A stretch of 64,000 nucleotides of DNA from Porogramme epimiltina (lineage: Eukaryota; Basidiomycota; Agaricomycetes; Polyporales; Polyporaceae): contig FTLJ01000401.1 of the NCBI GenBank assembly GCA_900155495.1, forward strand, positions 1 to 64,000, in the 5' to 3' direction. This document shows positions 9,176 through 19,846 of this stretch, one piece after another. Both the position numbers and the translations under genes were made by a program. Position 1 is the stretch's first letter, and each line of letters opens with the position of its first letter. The notes beneath the pieces are model-generated. The model was not told the origin of the DNA. It ran no database searches and saw only the letters and a program-made list of their open reading frames with translations.

Positions 9176-11871
9176 GACGGGAGATGGTGATATCAGGTTC
9201 CTTGGCCTTAGCCTTGCTGTCGTTTTCTCCACTTCTAAAGTCGCTGGACCCTATTGTTTCGCCGATTAGCACTAGAAGTGACTCCGACTGTGCTGATAAA
9301 CTTACAGTCGGAGCCAGGAGAATGACTAACGGGGCTCCGCTCTACCGAAGGGGTGCGGGACGCCGTACGTGTACCTTACAGGGCTATGGTCAGCAATGGA
9401 AAGGGATCTGTAGAAGGTTTGAGCGTGTGTTCACCTAGTCCGGAACTGGGTGCGCGGTCGCCTCCGGGTGACCAGCTTGGAGAAAGGTATTCGGTTTGAC
9501 TCGGGACACTCAAGTTGCCGCCAGTATTCGGCGGAAAGGCTATTAAAAGGACGAATAGCGCCATTGAAGGATATGACTAATGGTGAGTCGAAAGAAGGCG
9601 TACCGGATGTATTCAGCCTTCCTAGCTCCGGTGGTAGCAACGACAACGGGGACGACGGCTGACGAAGGGCGTTGGGGGCAGTGGCGGACACTGGCGAAAG
9701 GACTGGAGGCAAAGGTGGAGCGGGGAAACCGAAGCTCCGGGTTTGTTGAGATGACCTAAGAATGGGACGATCAGCATCCGCACGATGGCTCATAACAGAG
9801 CTCAAGTAAAAGGAAAGCCGAAAATCAGGGGGACCAAACACCGACCACCCTCACACCTCTAGGAGCACCCCGAGATACCACACCTCCCAGGCGAGCATAG
9901 GCCAACGCTGACAGGGCACTCTGCTCGCACCTATCTCGCAACAACCCACCTTGGACGCCACTTAAGAGCGTGCCAAGGCGTCTCGCAACCCAATACACCC
10001 CTACTGGTGAGGCTGAGAGCGATTGACTTTCGACTTAATTCCGAGGGAGCACACGCCAGGATCTGTAACATGCGGACAAGCTCCAGGCAAATCAACTCCC
10101 CGATGCCGAAGAGTTCAAGGATCCGATCAGGTTACGAGCTCTGGCCTGCAGGGCTTCATGGGAATTCCAGTGCCGAGCGGGATACGCCCCCCAAGTGCGT
10201 GTCCAACTTCGAAGTAGGCTGGAGTCTGGTGGGAGCACAACTAACCTATTCGGTGGACCCGTTTGCCTCACGGACCGCGGACCAGGAATGTACGCCGTGG
10301 GACGGGTCGTACCCCTGTGATGTGATCCCGAAGACGACATGGATGCAAAACCCCAAGTTTTGACTACTACAGGGCGCTGGAGGTAATTGTGAAGTTATAA
10401 TTGGGCTGTTAGACAACGAAGGCGTGGCAGCCAGGGGGATAGAACAGGTTGTATGCAGCCTTGAGGGTTTGTATGTAACGCTGGATGCGGAGCGAACTGA
10501 AGGGGGTACGAGAAGAGAGGACAAAACGCTGGGGGGGCGAAGCACGGAACTTGAAACTTATTCCGATGCAGTTGCGGTACCGTTCCTTTTAACCGCCTTC
10601 GAGCGCCCTCGTATATGGACTGCGAGCGATGACTCCGAAAAACGTGTGCATATATGGGAGATCCTCCTATCCGGCAGCCCCAGGTGACCCACGCGACGGT
10701 TATTGCGCCTTCAGAATAGTAGGCTGTGGCAGGGCGGTGCTGTTTCCGAGGACAGCCTACGAAATCGGATGTTCTGATTCAAAATTTTCACTAGACGTTT
10801 ATTATGATGTAAGAACAGCGGCCGCACCAGCAGCCCAGGAGTCCAAAACGGTCGGGGCCGTGTCCTAGTCTCGACCAGCACAGTGCATTCGGTTGAGCTT
10901 CAAGAAAGATTTCGACTGAACAACGGTCAAAGGAGACGCCTCATTGTGCGGCGAGGTGTTATTTGGGGGTTCCTAGGAGGCACTGCCCCTCCGCTCCTGT
11001 TATTGGTTTCACCTTAGAACTCTCAGAAAGCTCCTCGGAACCTGTCCCACGTCCCATATCTTTTTGTTTGACCCCCTTCGCTTCGTCTTCTATGCACCGA
11101 TAGTTGTCAATATAATACGCCCTTCCGTATGATTTGGTCCCTGACACTACGTGCCCCTTGCCGTCCCACGAAGATCGACAAGGGGTACGTACAATCAAAG
11201 ATACTGATACCTTCACTGGCCGTGAAGACCCGCAGCCCTGAAGAGCGTGCACGACAGCATTGTCGGGAGTCGAGGAGTTCTGAAAACGTACCTACGGGCC
11301 CCGTGGTATGGAAGTCATGGGGGCTGACGAAGTTCACGTCCGCCTCCGCGCCTCGCGCGCCGCGCGCATCGTGGGCCGAGGTGCCCGCGCAGCGCGTCCA
11401 CGGCGCCACCGCATTCAAGCGACTTGTGCCGGCGTTTAGACGTGCCCGTGACAGGACTGGACGCGCACCGGGCGCAGTGGGACGCGCAGTCGCGCGTGTG
11501 AGGATAGGGAGGCAGGATGGGAGTGGACGAGGGAGCGTCTCGCTCGTACGACACCCAGATTTAGCGGCCCCATCGCGTTTCGGGGCTTGCCGACGCCTCC
11601 CGACGCGGGAGCCTGACGTCGGTGCGGGACGCCGCCGCGCGACAGGCCTACGTTTTGGCTACGTCCCCGTCTCACTTCCCACAACGCTCCCTCAAATACC
11701 ACCCCGCCGCGAGAGTAGCTGGCCTCTCTCGCCTCTCGTCGACAACCGCATACCCTACTATCTGGCTATTCCGGAATCCAGAAAGACCGCCCTGCCCTTG
11801 AGCGACACCCAGGAACGCCGGACTACTTCAGAGGCGCACCCTTGTTACGGAACTGAACACAAACAAACACC
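9158..11871. other. 2.7-kb stretch without a recognisable gene
   Basis: Frames here are short and I match none to a family. A 10-bp perfect inverted repeat sits at 9282-9313 (CTCCGACTGT, 12-nt loop, ACAGTCGGAG). A frame at 10007-10363 on the plus strand ends in a Trp- and Cys-containing tail that looks protein-like but has no partner exons I can defend. From 11.3 kb on, GC content rises into the upstream region of the DUF1769 gene; the long plus frame there has no domain features. Confidence 0.4.
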
Positions 11872-13191
11872 ATGCCTCGTCTATGCGTCCTCGCAGGCCC
11901 GTCGGTGGACGACCTCACACCCATATCCGTCAACTCCGGGGTTCCGGTGAGGATCTCGACCGACGCGTTCGAGGGCGAAGTGGCCGTCTTCATCAAAGGG
12001 CTCGAGGACCCCGAGACCGGCGTGGCCAGGGACACGGACTACTTTCGCAAACGCAGCGGGGTGACATGGAGCATACAGGTACAAGGTGCGTACTCGTCGT
12101 ATTTCTCTTCTCTTCCCTACCCTCTCTTCCCCTTCCCCTCCGCGGCGGGCCGGATTGGGGGGGGGGGGGGGGCCNNGGGGGCGGGGGGGGGGGGGGGGGG
12201 GGGGCTGCGACACCGGACTGACCATCCCCGCATGGCAGGCCGCTTCCTGCGCGAGTACAGCGCGGACGACCTCCTCTTCGGCAACGTCTTCGACCGCCCG
12301 TTCAAGCTTCCCTGGGGCTTCAGCGCCGCGCTCAAATTCATGCAGTGCGTCCCGTCACCGTGTCTTCCCACCGGTTACACTGACCGTCCCGCGCCCGCGC
12401 CGCCGCGGCGTCTCTCTCTTCCCCTCCCCCCTCCCCCCATTTCCACTCTCCGCAGCTTCATCGACCCGACACTCGAGCACGACCTCGCGTCGCGCACGAA
12501 GCCGTGGGCGCTCTCTCCGCTCATCGCGACGATGCCGTACTTCCAGCACCGCCGCGCGGACCCCACCACCGGCGCGGCGGCGCTGCCGCCGTTCCCGCCG
12601 CGGGAGCCGCTGCTCGACGACGTCTCGCAGCTGCGCGCGGCGCCGGGCGCGAGCGTGCGCAGCGCGCGCCCGAGGGAGAACCCGTCGAAGCGCCGCGGGC
12701 ACTACGCGAACGCGCTGCGCAGGCAGGAGGTCGTGTTCGGTCCGGAGGTGCGTGCGCCCCTCCGCCTTCGTTTCGTATCGTGTCGCCTCCGCGCGCGGCG
12801 AAGGCAGGAACGTAGGAACGCTGAACGCTCACCCGCGCCCGTGCTCCCCGCGCGCACACGCACACGCACACAGGACGTGGTCACGACGGACTTCTGCTAC
12901 GACTTCCTCCAGTTCCGGCACGAGGGCGTGACGCTGCGGCTGCCGGGCGGGCTGAGCATCGACCTGATGAAGTACTGGGACGGGCAGCCCGTGCGCTTCG
13001 TGTGCTGCGAGCGCCTGCCCAAGGGCGCGCGCACCGCGGAGCGGCCGTGGGGCCGCGTGCTGTGGTGCGTCGTCATCGAGCCCGCGGAGGATGGCGCGGA
13101 CGGGGCGTCGGCGTCGGCATCGTCGTCGAGCTCGTCGGTGCGCGAGAAGGGGCGCTCGAGGGAGAGCTTTGGGAAGGCGGAGGTGGACTGA
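11872..13191 (+). CDS. DUF1769 family protein
   Basis: A fungal protein of the DUF1769 type; its biochemical role is not established. Four exons: 11872-12085, 12239-12344, 12456-12747 and 12874-13191, giving 309 aa. Visible hallmarks in order: PRLCVLAGPSVDDL at the N-terminus, EGEVAVFIKGLEDP, GVTWSIQVQGRFLREYSADD across the first splice, LPWGFSAALKF, LEHDLASRTKPWALSPLIA, TTDFCYDFLQF, LRLPGGLSIDLMKYWDGQP, RFVCCERLPKG and WGRVLWCVVIEP. The C-terminal tail is Ser- and acid-rich. Introns are longer than the local norm (153, 111 and 126 nt). The first contains a long G homopolymer with two undetermined bases, so its length is uncertain. Confidence 0.85.
   Translation: MPRLCVLAGPSVDDLTPISVNSGVPVRISTDAFEGEVAVFIKGLEDPETGVARDTDYFRKRSGVTWSIQVQGAYSSYFSSLPYPLFPFPSAAGRIGGGGGAXGAGGGGGGGLRHRTDHPRMAGRFLREYSADDLLFGNVFDRPFKLPWGFSAALKFMQCVPSPCLPTGYTDRPAPAPPRRLSLPLPPPPISTLRSFIDPTLEHDLASRTKPWALSPLIATMPYFQHRRADPTTGAAALPPFPPREPLLDDVSQLRAAPGASVRSARPRENPSKRRGHYANALRRQEVVFGPEVRAPLRLRFVSCRLRARRRQERRNAERSPAPVLPARTRTRTQDVVTTDFCYDFLQFRHEGVTLRLPGGLSIDLMKYWDGQPVRFVCCERLPKGARTAERPWGRVLWCVVIEPAEDGADGASASASSSSSSVREKGRSRESFGKAEVD
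12157..12204. repeat. Poly-G tract with two undetermined bases
   Basis: A nearly pure run of G interrupted by CCNN at 12173-12176, lying in the first intron of the DUF1769 gene. The Ns mark sequencing or assembly failure in a homopolymer; the true length may differ. Confidence 0.95.
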
Positions 13192-13651
13192 GCGGTGCTC
13201 GGCCGCGGGTGTCGAGGGTGGGGGGAATCTAGAGCGGTATGGGGGCGGGAGGGCGGGGAAAAGAGCTTGGACGGACTGCTGGACGTGGGTTTATGTACGC
13301 TGTACGCCAGGGCAGGGCGTCGGTCTTTGTCGGATTCTGTAGCATACGAGTACGTGTTCGCCATTCAGTCATTCGGAGCGCACTCGGCGCAGACGACCAC
13401 GGGCGATCTCCTCCGGCGGGGGCGCTCACAGCCCGCGCCGGCGCGCGGTCCCGAGAGCGCGGCGGGCCCGTCACGTGCTTGGCCGCCGCGTGAACGTGTG
13501 GGGGCGCGCCCGCCGGGCCGTAATGCGCACGGTTCTCCTCGGGGCCTCGCCTGACTCAACTGGTACTGAACTGCTAGGATCGCACACTCGAGATAGCCTG
13601 CATACGCCGCCGATCCGTGCCAGATCCTTTGGCCACATCGCCACGCCGTCT

Positions 13652-15069
13652 ATGCTGCACCTCGGGTACGAAGTCTGGGTCGAGGACGAGGGCGGGCGGC
13701 GGATACCGGAGTACAAGGTCCAGACGGAGGGCGAGGACGGGACGACGATCGCGGCGTACATCCCGAGCGAGAGCGGCAAGGTGTGTTTTCTTCGACTGCT
13801 AAACCGTGCTGTACTGGGCCTTGGGACACATACGGGCCCCCCACCCCTATCCCGAGGATCCGAGAACCCGCGAACGCGGCGCGCTGACCCGTTCCCCACC
13901 CCTCTTGCCACAGCGGTTCGTCATCCGGTGGAAGGACCACCACGGGCCCACGAGCCACTACACGAGCATGCGGGTGTCCGTCGACGGCGCGCCCGCGGGG
14001 AAGACGCACATGTCGCCCGGCGGCGCGGGGAAGCGGGTCGGCGTGAGCACCGAGTCCGCGAGCAGCTACCGGCCGTTCCAGTTCGCGGATCTGCAGACCA
14101 CTGGTGCGTCATCGTTCCTCACTCCTCCCCTTCTGTGGCTAGCGCGCCCCTGTTCCCGTCCCCGGAGGTTGTGTCTTACGAGTGTGCGATTTGGCCGGGC
14201 AGACGACGACGGGGCGTCGTGGGGCAGCGGCGACGCGCTGGGCACGATCTCGCTGCGCGTGGTGCCCGTCCAGGCTGCGGCGAAGAAGGCGAAATTCCGA
14301 CCGACGTCGTTCGCGGGCGTCGGCGCGGTCCACGAGCGCAGCAAGAAGGCGGGCGCACATTGTGTGTCGTGAGTGGTCGTTCCTCCTCTCCCCCTGCCCC
14401 TCATCCTCCCACCCTCCCTTTCCGCCCGTCCGCGCCTCCGGACTGCCTGCTGACGATTGGGCATGCAGGCTGGGCGAGGCGAAGAGCTACTCGCGCGAGC
14501 ATCATCGCGTCCGATCCATCCCGCTGACGAAGGGCGCCCTTCCGTGCGCGGTGTTCGTGTTCAGATACAGGCCGCCAGGTGCGTACCGGCCGCTCCGTGG
14601 CGCCTCTCCTTGTGTGTACCTGCTTTCCGACTAACGGCGGACGGAATGCGGGCGTACGCACGCGTATACAGCAATCCTCCAAGCGCAGGACATCATGCCC
14701 GCGAACGTCGCGGGCCCCAGCTCGAGTACCCCCAGAGCAAGGCCGAGTGGCGCGGGCGTTAAGAAGGAGCGGCGCGCGGGGCCCAGCAGCGCGAAGCCAG
14801 AGCCTGCCCCGGGCCGCGTTAAAAGCGAGCCGAAGGCCGCCGCTGCTGCTGCGCCTGCTGCCGCCACTTTGGGGGGCGGAGACGTCATCGACTTGTCGGA
14901 TTCAGAGGACGAGAGGGACCCGAACGTGAGCGCCCCCGCTTTCCTTGTTTTGTTGTGTTCTGCTTCGCGGAGGCTGACGCAACGCTGCTGGCAGGACATC
15001 GTCCCACGACGGGCGGTCAAGCGCGAGTACGATCCGGGGGATGTGATTGATTTGACGGTGGATGAGTAG
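13652..15069 (+). CDS. DUF7918 protein with two SUMO-interaction-like motifs
   Basis: A basidiomycete protein whose N-terminal two thirds match the DUF7918 pattern (LGYEVWVEDEGGRRIPEYKV, then TTIAAYIPSESGKRFVIRWK). Six exons: 13652-13780, 13914-14103, 14203-14368, 14469-14578, 14672-14925 and 14995-15069, giving 307 aa. After the domain comes an Ala/Pro/Lys-rich disordered tail with KKERR and VKREYDPG, which resemble nuclear localisation and sumoylation contexts. Two acidic hydrophobic motifs, VIDLSDSEDE (270-279) and VIDLTVDE at the extreme C-terminus, fit SUMO-interacting motifs. The second lies in a separate last exon. I infer a nuclear adaptor role; the domain itself has no known function. 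The start matches the usual position just before the first beta-strand. Confidence 0.82.
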
Positions 15070-15696
15070 TGCGTTCTCTATCTTGGGTTGCGGAGTGCCG
15101 TTATGCTTTTATAGTCTTTGCTTTCATTCGTCCTGATATGCTGTCGTTTCGCCCACGCTCTGAATCTATGCTTTCTTTGCACCTTTGCGGTGCGCGTTGT
15201 ACCCATTGTGATCGCGCCGTGTGGTAATGATGTCGTGTGTGTGCCCCTTCCAAGACATGGAGGTCGGGTCCGAGCAAGAGGTGAGCGTCGTCCCGCGCGC
15301 GAGAGCTCCCCACATCAACTAACGCGCACGTTTTCGAAGGAGATTCCGACGAGTGGCAGGTGGCGGCTTCCGTGCCTCCCCGGCCGCTCAGCACATCACA
15401 TTCGTGACATGACTGCCCGTTTGTGGATCCACGGGGGATACCTCACGTCATCCCCCGCGCCAATGTTTGCCTCTCTGGGTGGCACTCTGTCCAAATTGCC
15501 TCTGCCTCTGCCATTTGAGCGGGCGATGCGCCAAGAACCTGATGTGCACGCGGGCGTAGATGGTCCCAAAGAAGCCCGCGGGCTCGGCGTACTCCCCATT
15601 CCGAAGGGCTTGAATAGAGTGGACGTTGGCCCCGCGTTGTGCGCGGCCCCCAGGCGTTCTTCCTCCGCTACCACCACCACCACCGCACTGTCGGCC

Positions 15697-17053
15697 ATGG
15701 CCCTCTCCAACGACACCGCAGCCCTCCTTGGGTTCGCGTGCGAGGCCATCTTCTGGGGTATGTCTACCTAAGCTTGTTGTGTCGGCGCGATGTATGCTGA
15801 CCCTTGCGCGCGCCGCAAGGTGTCTACGTCGTCCTATTCCTCGCGTCGACCTCGCTTCTCCTCCGCCGCCCCCGGAGCATGAACGGCCCCATTTTCGCCG
15901 CCAACTGCGCTCTCTTTGCCTCCTGCACGGCCCACTTCTTCATCGAGTTCGTGCACTACTACACCACGCTGGTGAGCGGATTCCACCGCCTCGCTGCGAC
16001 TGCTAGGTTCGCTGAATGTATGCGCGGCAGACTACCATTGGCGTCCAAGGCTACGCGAACGAGACCACGTCGCTCCTTGCCGCGGACCTCCTCATATCGT
16101 TCAGCGACCTTCTGGGCGGACTCGTTCTTCTGTACCGCTGCTGGATTATATGGGGCAAGTGGTATCTTGTGGTCATCCCGCCCCTCCTCAGCGCACTTGG
16201 GGGTTTCGGTAAGTCAATATCCTCATGCATTCAAACCCTTTACCTGACAAAGGCTCGTAGCATGCATCCTCGTAGTCGTCTACTACGTCGCAACCGCGGA
16301 CCCGACCTCGCCCACACCGCCGCCCGCAATCGTCCCGCTCGGGCTCGCCGGCTACATCCTCCCACTCGCGACGAACGCGGCCGCGACCGGCCTCATTGTG
16401 GCGCGGCTCCTCGTCACCGCGCGCCGCGTCAAGCGCTACGGCGACGACGAGCACGGGAAGGCCGCGACTACCGCGCGCCGCGCGGTCGCGATCATCGTCG
16501 AGAGTGGCGCACTATACCTCGCTACGCAGCTCGCCTTCGTCGTGCTCTTCGCGCTCGACCACCCCGCGCAGGCGATCGTCGCCGTCATCGCCGTGCAAAT
16601 ATACGTGAGCCCCCTCCTCCGACCCTTCCCCCACCCCTAGCACACCCTTACACACTGTCCCGACAGGGCATCGCGCCGACGCTCATGGTCATGCAAGTCG
16701 CGCTCGGCTTCTCCACCTCCGACCGCCACGGGCGCCCCCGCTCGGGCTCGGGCCTCAGCACGAGCGCGAGCGTGCACTTTGGCGGCGCGTCGAGAGGCAG
16801 CGGCGGCGGCGGCGGCATGGGCGCGTCCACGACGCACCTCGCGGTGTCGGAGCCCGCGCTCGTGCTCTGCGGCCGCCTCCCGCGCGCGGCGTTCATGTCC
16901 GGGGTCTCGGCCGTGACCGTCGCGCAGACGGTCGACAGCGGGCACACCCTCGCGGACATCGCAGGCGCGGGTGTGGGGGACGACTCGGGGTATTTTGGTG
17001 AGAAGTATTTGGACTTGGAGAGGTTCGAGGAGGGGCTGGGGATGGCGCTGTGA
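15697..17053 (+). CDS. Seven-TM basidiomycete membrane protein, copy 1
   Basis: First of six intact members of a membrane-protein family in this window. Five exons: 15697-15757, 15820-15971, 16031-16208, 16261-16604 and 16667-17053, giving 373 aa. Seven hydrophobic helices are visible: after FACEAIFWG, at CTAHFFIEFVHYY, at ADLLISFSDLLGGLVLLYRCW, after WYLVVIPPLL, at VPLGLAGYILPLATNAAATG, at AIIVESGALYLATQLAFVVLF, and at AIVAVIAVQIYGIAPTLMV. The tail is longer than in the other copies and rich in Ser and Gly (GGGGGM), ending with an acidic segment. Unlike copies 2-6 it is on the plus strand, with no peptide gene beside it. The topology suggests a receptor-like or channel-like protein, but I know no function for the family and it is not STE3. 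Confidence 0.83.
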
Positions 17054-17666
17054 CTTGGACTGCTGTCTGGTGGAGAGAAAAGGTGGATGGAATATGACTG
17101 CTTGTTCTTGGGGTGCGCACCCCCATGCTGATATCCCGCGCTCGTTTGCCGCTGTGTCTTGTGCTGCTCGTGTCTGTGCTCCTGCTGGGCGTGTAGGTGC
17201 CGAACGCCACGCTCCTTTATACCCTCCTTGGACGGACTGTCCCTCACTAGTGTACTTTGCAGAATAGTGCTCGTGTGTAAGCAACTTGTCGCTCGTTTGA
17301 TACCTAACCTGTAGTAGTGTAATAGTAGCTGAGAAGTAAATCACTTGGAAGGATAGGACCGATACGCCAACCGAATGGCATAGACCAAGTCCTGCGCCCG
17401 TCCCGCCGGCGCCACCGGCCTTTGCCTCTGACGTCCATCATGTCTTCTGACCATCGCAATCGTGCCTGCTGTAACACTACGGCAATGATCACGTCTTCTA
17501 TACCGCACTCCCACACCCATGTCTGCCCTTGGTTGTTTCCCCCACCCATCATCCCTCCAGTCGAAGCAGCATACACTAGGACAGGACTCCAGTCTGAAGG
17601 CAAGTGCGCCCTCTGAGTGCATTGTACCTGCTCTTATCACTAATGAGACACCATTACAGACTCGCC
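17054..17666. other. Intergenic region with 5'-UTR GC-AG intron
   Basis: Non-coding except for the likely 5' leader of the next F-box gene. A candidate leader intron runs 17600-17659 with donor gcaagt and acceptor ttacag, placing the ATG 7 nt into the following exon. The same intron exists in the duplicated copy with a normal gtaagt donor (19857-19920). Confidence 0.5.
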
Positions 17667-19127
17667 ATGCTTCCCACACTTCCCGTAGAGCTAACGGACT
17701 CCATCATTGCATGCGTTGACGACGGTCCCAGGACACAACCAGTGAACGTCCTACAGCAAACCCTCTGCAACTGTGCGTTGGTCTGCAGGGACTGGCTCCC
17801 CGCGAGTCGCCACCACCTCTTCAAGTCCGTGTTCATACTCTCCGACGTCCAATACACCCTCTTCGTGGCCCGCGTCGTCCACTCAGACCGCATGCGGCCC
17901 TGGCTGTCGTCGACGGAACACCTCACACTAGGCAACTTGACGAACCCGCCCCCCTCGTCATCCCCCACCGGCGGCGCGGCCCCGCAGCCCTCCCCCTGGC
18001 AGCAGCTCCCGCACGAGCTCGCCGCGCAGTTCCCGAACCTCCGCGCGCTCAGCATCCGCGGCAGCTCCCCGCGGGACGCGGACGACCTCGCGCCGCAGCA
18101 CACGCGCGCCCTCGCGCTCTTCCTCTCCTCCCACCCCCGCCTCCGCGCGCTCTCGCTCAAGGGCTGGGACTTTCCCTCGTTCAGCGCGTTCTGCCGCGCC
18201 GTCGCCGCGCTCCCCGCGCTCGCGGACCTCACGCTCGTCCACGTCGGGTGGGTCACCGACCCCGCCAGGACCGACGCGTTCATCGCCGCCTGGCCCGCGC
18301 GGGCGGGCGGGGGCCTCGCCGCGCTCGCGTCCGTCACGCTCTTCTACCACCGCATCTGGCCCCGCGCCGCGCCCTGCGCGAAGGCGCTCCTCGCGTGGCT
18401 CGCGGTCGCGACGCCGCCGGGGGCGAGCGTCCGCGCGCTCGACGCGCCCGCGTGGTGCCTGTCGGTGGCGGCGCCGTTCTGGGAGCGTGTGGGGCCGGGG
18501 CTCACGAAGCTCGCGCTGGACCTGCGCCCGGCGGGCCTGTGGGTCGAGCCCACCAACGGCCTGGCGCACGCGCGGAACCGCGGGAGGGGAGGGCGGCCGG
18601 GATATGAGCCCCCGTGGCGGGCTAGGTCGCTCGGTGTGTGAACTGTTGGTTTTGGTGTCTTGAGTGGTGGACGTGCTGACGGTTTGCGGGGTCACCGCTT
18701 AGATGCTATCGCCCATCTGACTTCCCTGCGCTCGCTGGAGTGCACTATCTCTGCTTTCCGCAGGGAAGACCAGTGGGAGGAACTCGCGGACGCGCTGTCC
18801 GCGGTGCGATCGCGCCCAGAGGAGATTGTCATTCGGATGCAGCTGAACGTCCGCGAGACCGACGAGGGGCTGCAAGGCGGGTTCAGGCAGGCGCTCAGAG
18901 ACATGCCGGCGCAGCTGCTCGACGCGTCACTGGAGCGGGAGGCCTTTGGCGACCTCGGCGCGTTGGTGTTCATTGCGTTCGGCCGCTTCCCGTGGGGTCC
19001 GTGGCTCTGGCCGTCCGTCGAGAACCCGGAACCGTATGCCTCGACGGACCTTCTCCGTGCACTGCAGGCAATGTTTCCCAAGGCTTGCTCGAGATACGAT
19101 GTTACTGCATCGGCAGAACTTGAGTAG
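17667..19127 (+). CDS. F-box-like protein, copy 1
   Basis: Probable F-box protein, the substrate-recognition part of an SCF ubiquitin ligase. Two exons, 17667-18633 and 18703-19127, give 463 aa. The N-terminus MLPTLPVELTDSIIACVDD followed by LCNCALVCRDWLPASRHHLF fits the F-box helix pattern used across agaricomycetes. The rest has irregular leucine-rich repeats (LRALSIRGSS, LRALSLKGWDF, LADLTLVHVGW). The C-terminal exon is acidic and ends near FPKACSRYDV. It is the left member of a tandem duplicate pair with identical exon lengths. The leader intron before the ATG has an unusual GC donor in this copy. Confidence 0.8.
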
Positions 19128-19323
19128 GTCTCCGCCTCCTCACCGCCGTACTTCTGACTGACGTTTACATCTAGTATATATAATCCCGATACCAATACAA
19201 GACAGACGAGACCAAGGCTGGAGCACCCAAGGCTACTCCCTACCGAAACCGGCACCCCCGCGCGCCAACGCTGACCTCGACCCCCACTCGCCCCGCCCAT
19301 CCCCGCGCCCTCGGCCCTCACGC

Positions 19324-19439
19324 ATATTCCGATTTCACTACGACGGGCCCAGGCGGGTGCGCCTCCATCCAGTCCCGAAGCGTGCGCCAGTTGCGGCAGC
19401 GGTGCCGACGCCGCTCACCGCGTGCTCCCAGCGCCCGTC
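19324..19439 (-). pseudogene. Truncated UstYa/DUF3328 gene relic
   Basis: About 115 bases that match the 3' end of the intact UstYa-type gene at 21591. The match covers DGRWEHA through the WMEAHPPGP stretch of that protein. Relative to it there is a 7-nt deletion after the GVG codons, which shifts the frame. Everything upstream, including both HxxHC motifs, is absent. It lies on the minus strand directly after F-box copy 1, exactly where the intact gene lies after F-box copy 2, so it is a decayed duplicate. Confidence 0.85.
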
Positions 19440-19846
19440 TTGAGGCAGGGTATTATCATGGGAACGACTCGAAGGCGAACCGGAGAATCGAAGGATATCT
19501 GGAGGTATAAGATACTATAAGCTCAGGGAGAGAGGACATCGCGCGAGCATACGAAGGTCCTGCGCTTTCTGAAAATGTGGTTGAAGAATTAGGAGTGGTG
19601 CGCCAATGAATCAAGTCTTGCACGGCCGCCCACACCAAATTCCGGCCGGCTGGCGCCCTCCCCTGGCGTAGATCATTGTACATCTTGTTACAGCACCATG
19701 ACAATGATCATGTCTGCTTGGCACACTCCAGTAAATACCCTCTCACACCCTGGTCTCCCCTTGGTCGTTGTCCTACCCCATCATCCCTCTACTCGAAGCA
19801 CCATACAGACAGCCGGAATCCACCCTCAACGATTAACTTATTAGAA

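Larger units (their letters stand above)
17590..19439. repeat. Segmental duplication, left unit (F-box + UstYa stub)
   Basis: Left unit of a direct duplication. It carries the leader intron, the F-box gene and the end of a UstYa-type gene. The right unit is about 19847-21720. Coding exons of the two F-box genes have identical lengths (967 and 425 nt), and the noncoding strip after the stop codon is also shared (ctaccgaaaccggcac-like run followed by GCGCGCCA). Confidence 0.85.

Noticed and set aside
11881..13050. Long antisense and alternate-frame ORFs over the DUF1769 gene
   Set aside because: They are shadows of a GC-rich coding region; only the spliced plus-strand frame gives a family match.
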